64,000 nucleotides of DNA from Paenibacillus agri (lineage in GTDB: Bacteria; Bacillota; Bacilli; Paenibacillales; Paenibacillaceae), in the NCBI RefSeq assembly GCF_013359945.1, contig NZ_JABWCS010000219.1, positions 124,001 through 188,000 of the forward strand, read 5' to 3'. How positions within the stretch are numbered: the first letter of the stretch is position 1; each line of letters begins with the position of its first letter. The notes under the pieces were generated by a model. That model saw only the letters and a list, made by a program, of their open reading frames with translations, was not told where the DNA came from and did no database searches. Shown here in pieces: positions 54,270 through 61,018 of the stretch. A program made the translations under genes and the position numbers.

Positions 54270-55334
54270 CTAAGAAATCGTTTCTTTAGACTTAGCGCTG
54301 CGGCGCTTAGTTTTAGTCGGTGCGATGACCGGGATGGGGCCAACCTTCGGAGCTCCGGCGGTTGCAGGTGTTGCGGAAGGAGAAGCTCCAACAGGTGGTG
54401 CGGCACCGGACGTAACCACAGGTGTAGTCTGGGCAGATGGCGCAGCTCCGGCCAGAGGCGTAACCGCAGGTTCCGCCGCAGAGGTCTTTGCCGTTTTTCT
54501 TTTACCTGTACCGGCAGTCTTCGTTTTCTTGGTGCCGGACAGGGAGGGCCCAGGATCTGTGGGAACATGCTGAACGGCCTCGATACTAGCCTGTAGTGCG
54601 GCCATCAGGTCGATTACATTGCTCTCTTGCTTCGTAGGTGCAATATGAAATTCCTCCCCTGCAATCTTATGCGAGATGAGATCCTGCATTCGCTGGCGAT
54701 AATCGTCCGTATATTTGGACGGCTCGAACGGCGTGGACAGCTGGGAGATCAGCAGCTTGGCCATCTCCAGTTCCTTGTCGTTCACGGCACCGGTACCCGG
54801 CAGATTGGGAACTTGAGAAGCCGGACGAACCTCGTCAGGGTAGAAAATGGTCTCGATGGCAATGCATTCTTCCAGCACCCGAATCGCTGCCAGGCTGCTC
54901 TTGGAGCGGATGGAGATTTTGGCAATGCCGATTTTACCCGTCTGCCGCATAGCCTCCATCAATAGCCGGTAGGCGTTGCCTCCAGCCTGATCGGGGGAGA
55001 GGTAGTAAGTTTTTTGAAAATAAATCGGGTCAATCTCTGTCAAATCGACGAAATCGAGAATCGTAATGTTCTTGCTGCTTTCTTCGTTCAGCTGATCCAA
55101 CTCTTCCTTATCGAAGGTGACAAACTTACCTTTCTCATATTCGTAACCCTTGCCGATCTCCTCCCAGGCGACTTCCTTGTCGCAGACCGGGCATTTGCGC
55201 ACATATGACAGCGGGCTACCGCATTCTTTATGAATGTAACGCAGCGAGATGTCTTTATCCTCCGTAGCGGAGAACATTTTGACCGGAACGTGTACAAGTC
55301 CGAAGCTGATGGCTCCTTTCCACACGGTATGCAT
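54270..55334 (-). CDS. ku: Ku protein (non-homologous end joining)
   Basis: The 354-residue protein has the prokaryotic Ku core (about 1-255: WKGAISFGLVHVPVKMFSA, CPVCDKEV with a possible Zn pair, YLSPDQAGGNAYRLL) and an unusually long Pro/Ala/Thr-rich C-terminal tail (about 265-354) ending in a basic cluster (TKTKRRSAKSK). Such basic tails help DNA binding in other Ku proteins. AGGAGG lies before the start. Operon with the ligase gene. Spore-formers often use this system during germination. Confidence 0.94.
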   Translation of the reverse strand: MHTVWKGAISFGLVHVPVKMFSATEDKDISLRYIHKECGSPLSYVRKCPVCDKEVAWEEIGKGYEYEKGKFVTFDKEELDQLNEESSKNITILDFVDLTEIDPIYFQKTYYLSPDQAGGNAYRLLMEAMRQTGKIGIAKISIRSKSSLAAIRVLEECIAIETIFYPDEVRPASQVPNLPGTGAVNDKELEMAKLLISQLSTPFEPSKYTDDYRQRMQDLISHKIAGEEFHIAPTKQESNVIDLMAALQASIEAVQHVPTDPGPSLSGTKKTKTAGTGKRKTAKTSAAEPAVTPLAGAAPSAQTTPVVTSGAAPPVGASPSATPATAGAPKVGPIPVIAPTKTKRRSAKSKETIS

Positions 55335-55537
55335 GATATCGCCTCCTGAACAATTATGTTACTGCTTTAAATGTTATAAGAGCATAAGGGCATGGATTTG
55401 CTTTGGCTTAGTATGGTGCTGGATACGTTTTTCTAGCCGGGTGCATTTTTTGTGAACGATGGGAAAAAATAAGGCCAGGCAAGAGGCTGGAATTCAGCAA
55501 TCAGTGTGCTGATATGACGTACGGCGGAGGGGAAAAG

Positions 55538-55726
55538 ATGGGCAAATCTTGGAACGAGTGGAGCGACAGCTTGAGTGAGCAGGACATTCCTGCAGAGGTA
55601 GTCGACTGGAATGCCGTCACGTCGAACACGCCAGAGAATGAGGATAGCGCGGATGGGGACAAGTTGGATGCAGAGCAGACCATTGGCGAAGTCCCGCCGG
55701 TCACCAAACAAAAGGATAAAGCGTAA
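55538..55726 (+). CDS. Small acidic hypothetical protein
   Basis: ATG 55538 follows GGAGGGG at 6 nt. The 62-residue protein is rich in Asp, Glu and Ser, with no signal peptide, membrane helix or known motif. It lies 33 bp upstream of the SspH-like gene on the same strand, so it may be expressed with it during sporulation. I do not recognise a family. Confidence 0.6.
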   Translation: MGKSWNEWSDSLSEQDIPAEVVDWNAVTSNTPENEDSADGDKLDAEQTIGEVPPVTKQKDKA

Positions 55727-55759
55727 ATGATCCAATTTCACAAGGGAGGAGGACATGAC

Positions 55760-55942
55760 ATGGATGTACAACGGGCTAAGGATATTTATGCTTCGAAGGA
55801 AATGATTTCGGTTCATCTGGACGGCGAGCCGGTCTGGATTGAGCATGTGGATGCCGAGAACGGCATGGCTACCGTGCAGGTGGGGTCACGTCCGACCAAT
55901 ACGCATACCGTAGGCGTGGAACGGCTGGAAGAAAAGCGTTAA
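55760..55942 (+). CDS. sspH: H-type small acid-soluble spore protein
   Basis: ATG 55760 follows GGAGGAGG. The 60-residue protein matches the SspH family: MDVQRAKDIYAS, then a short beta-rich core (VWIEHVDAENGMATVQV) and an acidic end (VGVERLEEKR). Minor SASPs are made in the forespore under sigma-G. No clear sigma-G promoter was found upstream of either this or the preceding gene. Confidence 0.85.
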   Translation: MDVQRAKDIYASKEMISVHLDGEPVWIEHVDAENGMATVQVGSRPTNTHTVGVERLEEKR

Positions 55943-55985
55943 GGAATTAGTCTTACAAGGAACGTCGTAATAATGAGAGCGGGAT

Positions 55986-56068
55986 AAAGAACTGTGTAAT
56001 AAAGAACTGCGTTGTAAAGAACTACGTGGTAAGAATTACGTGGTGAAGAACTACCCAGTAAAGAACAG
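55986..56068. repeat. Six imperfect tandem repeats of 15 bp
   Basis: Units starting at 55986, 56001, 56016, 56030, 56045 and 56060 follow the pattern AAAGAACTNCGTGGT. Spacing is 15 bp except once 14 bp. They do not lie in a credible ORF and sit between sspH and the tsaE promoter. Confidence 0.75.
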
Positions 56069-56100
56069 TATCATGCTGTCTAACGGCTTGATCTGCTGCA

Positions 56101-56135
56101 GGCCTGTTGCCCCTTTTGTGGGCAAGGGCCTTTTT
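56101..56135 (+). terminator. Terminator after the sspH region
   Basis: GGCC-TG-TTGCCC pairs with GGGCAA-G-GGCC around a loop, followed by TTTTT. Confidence 0.75.
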
Positions 56136-56192
56136 GCACATATAAGAATTTATATGTTTTACGCTATAAATTATCCTTATATTTCTGCTGAA

Positions 56193-56227
56193 ACGGATAC
56201 CGTCCCCTCAAAGGACGGCAAATCCGT
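56193..56227. other. Two-tier hairpin upstream of the tsaE promoter
   Basis: ACGGAT (56193-56198) with ATCCGT (56222-56227) encloses CCGTCC (56200-56205) with GGACGG (56213-56218). There is no T-run. Role unknown. Confidence 0.45.
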
Positions 56228-56260
56228 CTCTAATTGCGAATCTCAAAAGTGACACCGTTG

Positions 56261-56289
56261 TTGCGGTAAAACAATCATACCGATATAAT
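56261..56289 (+). promoter_or_regulatory. Candidate sigma-A promoter of the t6A operon
   Basis: TTGCGG, a 17-bp spacer and a perfect TATAAT (56284-56289) lie 74 bp before the tsaE start. The -35 is weak. Confidence 0.55.
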
Positions 56290-56362
56290 TAATTGTATTG
56301 TACTTCGACAGATTTCTTGGGTAATCTGACGATTACGGACTTATTTAAAGGTGGTATTGAAG

Positions 56363-56860
56363 TTGGACAATAATGTCGAATCGGTGCTCAAATACCATTC
56401 CTACAGCCTGGAGGATACCGAGAGGCTTGCGGCTGCTCTGGCGGCTGCGGCGGTACCTGGTACCGTAATCGGACTGGATGGCGATCTGGGAGCAGGAAAG
56501 ACAGCGTTTTCCCAACGCTTTGCCCATCATCTGGGTGTAGAGGGAATCGTCAACAGCCCTACGTTTACAATTATCAAGGAATATGCGGGACGTCTGCCGC
56601 TGTATCATATGGATGTATATCGGATATCGGTTCACGAAGCGGACGAGCTGGGTCTGGATGAATATTTCTACGGGCAAGGGGTTTGTCTGGTGGAGTGGAG
56701 CAGTATCATCACTGAACTGATGCCTCCGAAGCATTTGCATATATACATGGAGACGGTTGGCCCGAACGAACGTATCATCACGGTAACGGGAACCGGCGAG
56801 CCTTATGATGAATGGTGCCGGACTCTGGAACAGAACGGGGTTAAGAAGAATGACGAGTGA
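56363..56860 (+). CDS. tsaE: tRNA t6A biosynthesis ATPase TsaE
   Basis: A TTG start at 56363 lies 8 nt after AAAGGTGG; the GTG at 56351 overlaps that site. The 165-residue protein has Walker A GDLGAGKT near residue 45 and the TsaE motifs SPTFTIIKEY and YHMDVYRI, with LVEWS at about 113. It drives the TsaB-TsaD complex that adds threonylcarbamoyl to A37 of ANN-decoding tRNAs. First gene of a four-gene operon with overlapping ends. Confidence 0.94.
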   Translation: MDNNVESVLKYHSYSLEDTERLAAALAAAAVPGTVIGLDGDLGAGKTAFSQRFAHHLGVEGIVNSPTFTIIKEYAGRLPLYHMDVYRISVHEADELGLDEYFYGQGVCLVEWSSIITELMPPKHLHIYMETVGPNERIITVTGTGEPYDEWCRTLEQNGVKKNDE

Positions 56861-57722
56861 AAATGTAGAGCCGCGCAAGCGGTTTTTGGCGCTTGATACA
56901 TCGACGGCTACACTGGGAGTTGCCGTCACAGAAGGAGGCGTCGTGCTGCATGAGATCAACGCATCCGGCGAACGGAATCATTCCGTTCATCTGCTGCCGA
57001 TCATTCAGCAGGCGTTGACTGCATCAGGAACGGACCCTGCTAGCCTGGCCGGTATATCGGTCGGCGTTGGGCCGGGTTCCTATACCGGGACGCGCATTGC
57101 CGTGACCGCAGCCAAGACATTGGCCTGGGCCTGGAAACTGCCCGTGGCCGGTGTGTCCAGCCTGCATGCCCTGGCATGGGGCGGCTGGCAGGCCGGTCTC
57201 GCCGGAGAGGCTGCGGCGAACCGGCAGAATAACGCCGGCAGCGATGTCGATGCCGGCGTTCCAGCGGAGTCCGGGGCCGGTACCTATGGCCCGGACTGGA
57301 TCATCCCGCTGCTGGATGCTCGCCGCGGGCAAGCCTATACGGCGCTGTTCGCAGCTGCTGACAGCGGTGCGCCGGTTCGCCTCGAGCCGGACGCCATCCG
57401 CCTGATGGCGGATTGGGTGCAACGGCTCGGCGAACGGCTGGAAGAAGCCGCCGCGACAGGCACCAAGCCGCGCAGGCTCTGGTTTGTCGGCGAGACGGCG
57501 CTGCATGCCAGCGAAGACTCGCTGCGGCCGCTGCAAGAGGCCGCGAGCTTAGAGGCGGTGCCTTATGAATTGGAAGGACGCTGGGCAGGATTGCTCGGCG
57601 AAGCAAGACTGGCGCAGGGAGAGAGAGATGATCTGCACAGCATTATACCTAACTATACCCAGCTTTCGGAAGCGGAAGCCAATCTGCAGTTAAGCAGAGA
57701 AGGGAGCATAAATAAACGATGA
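56850..57722 (+). CDS. tsaB: tRNA t6A biosynthesis protein TsaB
   Basis: ATG 56850 overlaps tsaE by 11 bp. The 290-residue protein has the ASKHA start FLALDTSTATLGVAV and the conserved GVGPGSYTGTRIAV. It is longer than usual (about 230 residues), with a Gly/Ala/Asn-rich insertion near residues 118-146 just before the WIIPLLDARRGQ motif. It is the scaffold partner of TsaD. Confidence 0.93.
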   Translation: MTSENVEPRKRFLALDTSTATLGVAVTEGGVVLHEINASGERNHSVHLLPIIQQALTASGTDPASLAGISVGVGPGSYTGTRIAVTAAKTLAWAWKLPVAGVSSLHALAWGGWQAGLAGEAAANRQNNAGSDVDAGVPAESGAGTYGPDWIIPLLDARRGQAYTALFAAADSGAPVRLEPDAIRLMADWVQRLGERLEEAAATGTKPRRLWFVGETALHASEDSLRPLQEAASLEAVPYELEGRWAGLLGEARLAQGERDDLHSIIPNYTQLSEAEANLQLSREGSINKR

Positions 57723-58243
57723 CGGAAGCGGAGTCAGTAAGAGGGCAGGGAGACGGTCTTGTTTTTCGCCTGATGAAGGTGGAGGATATTCCCGATATTC
57801 TGGTTATCGAACGGGAAGCCTTCACTATGCCGTGGACGGAGGAAGCCTTCCGCAACGAGCTGACACACAATCATTTTGCCAAATATATGGTAATGGAGCT
57901 GGCCGGCCATATTATCGGTTATGCTGGGATGTGGGCGATTGTGGATGAGGCCCATGTGACAAACATTGCCCTGCTGGAGGCCTATCGTGGCCGTAAATGG
58001 GGAGAACGCCTGCTGGACGAGCTGATGAGAACGGCAGCTTTTTTAGGCATGCAGTCGATCACACTTGAGGTCAGGGTAACCAATGAAATTGCCCAGAATT
58101 TATACCGCAAAAAAGGCTTCCGCTCGGCGGGTACCCGTAAAGGTTATTACTCCGATAACCGTGAGGATGCGCTCATTATGTGGGCCGACCTGCCGGCTTA
58201 CGAGGAGCGAAGCATTTTGGAAGGAAGCGTGGACCATAAATGA
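57719..58243 (+). CDS. rimI: Ribosomal protein S18 alanine N-acetyltransferase RimI
   Basis: The start overlaps tsaB as ATGA. The 174-residue GNAT protein shows the acetyl-CoA region HVTNIALLEAYRGRKWGERL and the RimI-like end LYRKKGFRSAGTRKGYYSDNREDALIM. It lies between tsaB and tsaD, the standard position of rimI in Firmicutes. Confidence 0.93.
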   Translation: MTEAESVRGQGDGLVFRLMKVEDIPDILVIEREAFTMPWTEEAFRNELTHNHFAKYMVMELAGHIIGYAGMWAIVDEAHVTNIALLEAYRGRKWGERLLDELMRTAAFLGMQSITLEVRVTNEIAQNLYRKKGFRSAGTRKGYYSDNREDALIMWADLPAYEERSILEGSVDHK

Positions 58244-59289
58244 AGACTGAAACGGGTGCACTTCAGCCTGTGATTATATTGGCAATTGAGACAAGCTGCG
58301 ACGAGACCTCGGTGGCTGTGGTTAAGGACGGCAATGAGGTGTTGTCCAATATCATCTCCAGCCAGATCGAGACGCACCGGGCCTTCGGCGGGGTAGTCCC
58401 TGAAGTTGCTTCGCGCAAGCATGTGGAAGTAATGACACTGGTCATTGAAGAGGCGATGTCGGCTGCGAACGTAACACCTGAGGACTTGACAGCCATCGCT
58501 GTGACACAGGGGCCGGGTCTGGTGGGCGCACTGCTGGTAGGTGTAGTAGCTGCCAAAAGCCTGGCGCTTGCCTGGAACAAGCCGCTGATCGGCACACATC
58601 ATATCGCCGGGCATATCTATGCCAACCGCCTCGTTGCTGAACTACAGTATCCCTGCATGACACTGGTGGTGTCTGGCGGGCATACTGAACTGGTCCATAT
58701 GGAGCAGGAAGGCCGCTTTAATATAGTTGGCCGCACTCGTGATGATGCGGTGGGCGAAGCTTACGACAAGGTGGCACGTGCGTTAGGATTCCCATATCCA
58801 GGGGGCCCTCATGTGGATCGTTTGGCTCGGGAAGCCGAAGAAGCTGTAACGCTGCCTAGAGTGTGGCTCGAGCCGGACTCTTATGATTTCAGCTTCAGCG
58901 GATTGAAATCTGCGGTTCTGAATGTAGTCAACCAGAGCAAGATGAAAGGTTTGACGCCGGATGTCGCCGGAATTGCTCGGGGCTTTCAGGAGTCGGTTGT
59001 AGAGGTGCTGGTCGAGAAAGCCGTTCGGGCCGTTCGGGCTAACAGTGCCAAACAATTGCTGCTCTGTGGCGGTGTGGCTGCGAACAAGGGCTTGCGTGAA
59101 GCACTGACAGCCCGCTGTGAGAAAGAGGGCATCGAATTGATTGTACCTCCGCCGGTTTATTGCACGGACAATGCGGCCATGATCGGTGCGGCTGCCTATG
59201 TGAAATGGAAGCATGAGGGTGGCATTCCTCTCGATATGGTGGCTGATCCTGGATTTTCGCTGGAAAAATGGTCTGTTCCCACCTATTGA
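58240..59289 (+). CDS. tsaD: tRNA t6A transferase catalytic subunit TsaD
   Basis: The start overlaps rimI as ATGA. The 349-residue protein has ILAIETSCDETSVAVV, the metal-binding HHIAGH near residue 117, SGGHTELV and the C-terminal CGGVAANKGLRE with CTDNAAMIG. It transfers the threonylcarbamoyl group to tRNA A37. Its stop codon overlaps a promoter for the next transcription unit. Confidence 0.96.
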   Translation: MKTETGALQPVIILAIETSCDETSVAVVKDGNEVLSNIISSQIETHRAFGGVVPEVASRKHVEVMTLVIEEAMSAANVTPEDLTAIAVTQGPGLVGALLVGVVAAKSLALAWNKPLIGTHHIAGHIYANRLVAELQYPCMTLVVSGGHTELVHMEQEGRFNIVGRTRDDAVGEAYDKVARALGFPYPGGPHVDRLAREAEEAVTLPRVWLEPDSYDFSFSGLKSAVLNVVNQSKMKGLTPDVAGIARGFQESVVEVLVEKAVRAVRANSAKQLLLCGGVAANKGLREALTARCEKEGIELIVPPPVYCTDNAAMIGAAAYVKWKHEGGIPLDMVADPGFSLEKWSVPTY

Positions 59290-59314
59290 CTTCAGTTCGT
59301 TGTCTGGGTATAAT
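59286..59314 (+). promoter_or_regulatory. Sigma-A promoter of the T-box/leuA leader, overlapping the tsaD stop codon
   Basis: TTGACT (59286-59291), a 17-bp spacer and a perfect TATAAT (59309-59314). The -35 contains the tsaD stop codon. The first T-box begins about 25 bp downstream. Confidence 0.85.
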
Positions 59315-59339
59315 CAGTTCAATTATAAATTAACGCAAA

Positions 59340-59690
59340 CGCAATGAATGGAAGCAGTAAGGAAACTCCGGGTTAAGAGAGCTGCGGGATGGTGCAACGC
59401 AGTCGAAGGAGACCTGAACTCGTCCGGGAGCGGAGCGGTGGAACAAAGGAAACCCTAGACTGGGTATTTGGTCGGCAGTGCACGCCGGATCCTTTCATAC
59501 ATCGTTACGGTTAACCTCCGTGAGAGGGTGGTCAAACAAAGGAAAGGGCAGCATGTCCGGTTGATTTGTTTGGCTGTTAAGTGGATATTCCAATGTCGGT
59601 GCAGATAGCCGGTATCAGGAGTATCAACAAGAGTGGTACCGCGAAGGTTAATAGCCTGTCGTCTCTTGAATGAGATGGCAGGCTTTTTTG
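59340..59690 (+). ncRNA. T-box leader 1 (probably leucine-specific)
   Basis: The Stem I signature AGAGAGCTGCGG...GGTGCAACGCAG is followed by GAACTCGTCCGGGAG, read as specifier CTC (Leu). The T-box sequence GAGTGGTACCGCG is at 59631-59643. The terminator stem AGCCTG (59653-59658) / CAGGCT (59679-59684) with an inner TCTC/GAGA and T-run follows. Uncharged tRNA binding would favour the antiterminator. The specifier is inferred by alignment with leader 2 and by the downstream leuA gene. Confidence 0.88.
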
Positions 59691-59729
59691 TATGGTTTTT
59701 TCCAAAAGATATACGCTGTGAACGGGAGT

Positions 59730-60015
59730 AGTAGAAGGCTATGGTGTTCAGAGAGCTGCGGTAAGGTGCGACGCAGTCACCAGAATCTTTGAAGCTCGCC
59801 CGGGAGCGGAACGGCTGAACAACAGTAGGCCGTTACGGTTCGTCCCCGTTACCGGACCTTCCCGCAGGATGAAGATGAACTTCAGCGTCCTGCCGGGAAG
59901 AGGAGCTGGATGCATTCAGCGAGCAGATGATGTTATGCTGTTCGACTGTGCGTCAACAAGAGTGGTACCGCGGAGGGGAAACCCGCCGTCTCTTATATGA
60001 GACGGCGGGTTTTTG
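59730..60015 (+). ncRNA. T-box leader 2 (probably leucine-specific)
   Basis: AGAGAGCTGCGG...GGTGCGACGCAG, then GAAGCTCGCCCGGGAG. Aligned from its 3' side with leader 1, the specifier is again CTC; counted from GAA it would be GCT (Ala). The T-box sequence GAGTGGTACCGCG is at 59960-59972. The terminator is a perfect stem ACCCGCCGTCTC (59981-59992) / GAGACGGCGGGT (59999-60010) with a T-run. No separate promoter is seen between the two leaders, so they probably act in series. Confidence 0.87.
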
Positions 60016-60076
60016 CGTTCCTGCGGACTGGATGGGGCATAGCTGCATCCGGTCTGCAGGGCGCGGAGAGTGGGAG

Positions 60077-60171
60077 TTCCGCTGCATAAACAGCGGAATT
60101 CACACTGTCATCTAGCTGCCGGCAGCAGTGGGTGGGAATAAGCACAGCCGCAAGTCGACGTGCGGCTGTGC
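60077..60171 (+). other. Run of perfect hairpins after the second T-box
   Basis: TTCCGCTG/CAGCGGAA (60077-60098, loop 6), a palindrome CTGCCGGCAG near 60115-60124, and GCACAGCCGCA/TGCGGCTGTGC (60142-60171, loop 8). None is followed by a T-run. No credible ORF covers them. Confidence 0.6.
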
Positions 60172-60213
60172 GTAATGAACATAACGAATATACACAAAGA
60201 AGAATGTCCAGTG

Positions 60214-60461
60214 AGTACAAAGCAAGTCCACAGCAAGTTCGTACGCAGTGAGTAAACAGTGGGTACACAGTGCACAAAGCGACTTCATAGTTGGATACGA
60301 AGCGAGTGCAAAAGTAAGTTTAGTGGGTACACAGAGCGCTCACAGAGGGGCATATGTGTACAGAGCGAGTGCAGTAAGTTTAGTGGGCACAGAGTGTTGC
60401 GCAGAGGGTGCACAGTGGGGCGTAAGCGAGTACAGAGCAAGTGCAAAGCAAGTGCAGAATG
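60214..60461. repeat. 11-bp repeat array A in the leuA leader
   Basis: Six uninterrupted 11-bp units, each beginning AGT, run from 60214 to 60279 (for example AGTACAAAGCA, AGTCCACAGCA). Related units recur at 60429, 60440 and 60451 (AGTACAGAGCA, AGTGCAAAGCA). Between them a roughly 45-bp segment (60302-60350) is repeated at 60365-60408. ORFs in the region lack ribosome sites and are products of the repeat. Confidence 0.8.
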
Positions 60462-60554
60462 TGTCGTGGCCACACGACTAGTACAGCATCAGGGCCAATA
60501 CCAATATGCTGACTATCATAAGGGCATGGGGCTAATGATGGGATAACGATGAGC

Positions 60555-60737
60555 TAACGGACCCTAACGTCGTTATTTGCCCGTTAAGCCGCTTCTGGAA
60601 CATGTAACGGACTCAGGGGACGCTATTTTCGCTCAAATCATGGATTTTACACAGGATTTCTACTCATAGCGTCTCTGGAGTCCGTTATTTTTCTGGAACG
60701 GTCGATGGTCAGGAAATAACGTCTCTGTGGTCCGTTA
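60555..60737. repeat. Nested inverted-repeat block with four TAACGGAC...GACGYTATT units
   Basis: Direct units lie at 60555-60578 and 60605-60629; inverted units at 60666-60687 and 60715-60737. The inner pair matches at about 19 of 22 positions and the outer pair less well, so the block is a symmetrical nested inverted repeat. Confidence 0.8.
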
Positions 60738-60757
60738 CCAGACAAAACAAGAAGCAA

Positions 60758-60960
60758 TCCAAAACAAATCTAAACGAGCCAAAACAAACCCAAAACGAAT
60801 CTAAAGCGAGCCGAAAACAAATCTAAAGCGAGTCCAAAGCAAATCTAAAGCGAGCCCAAAACGAAACTAAAGAGAGCCGAAAGCAAATCTAAAGCGAATC
60901 CAAAGCGAGCCCAAAGCGAGCCCAAAGCAAAGCTGAAAAAAACAAACCCAAAGCAAAGCA
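60758..60960. repeat. 11-bp repeat array B, A-tract phased, directly before leuA
   Basis: Fourteen consecutive 11-bp units run from 60789 to 60942 with consensus YCYAAARCRAR; more degenerate units flank them. TCTAAAGCGAG alternates with CCNAAARCAAA or TCCAAAGCAAA, giving a 22-bp higher-order period. The plus strand has almost no T. Units such as AGTCCAAAGCA (within 60831-60841) match array A. No gene is encoded. Confidence 0.85.
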
Positions 60961-61018
60961 AAACAAAACAAACCCAAAGTAAACCCAAATCTAACACATA
61001 AATCAGGAGGGATTTACC

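Noticed and set aside
60248..60546. Two overlapping plus-strand ORFs (77 and 95 codons) in the leader of leuA
   Set aside because: No ribosome site, and the composition and internal repetition follow directly from the 11-bp DNA repeats.
60789..60942. TRAP-type GAG/UAG binding array
   Set aside because: GAG triplets occur about every 11 or 22 bp, not every 4-5 nt as TRAP needs, and the gene is leuA, not trp.
60214..60960. CRISPR array
   Set aside because: Units are 11 bp, contiguous and degenerate, with no unique spacers and no cas genes.
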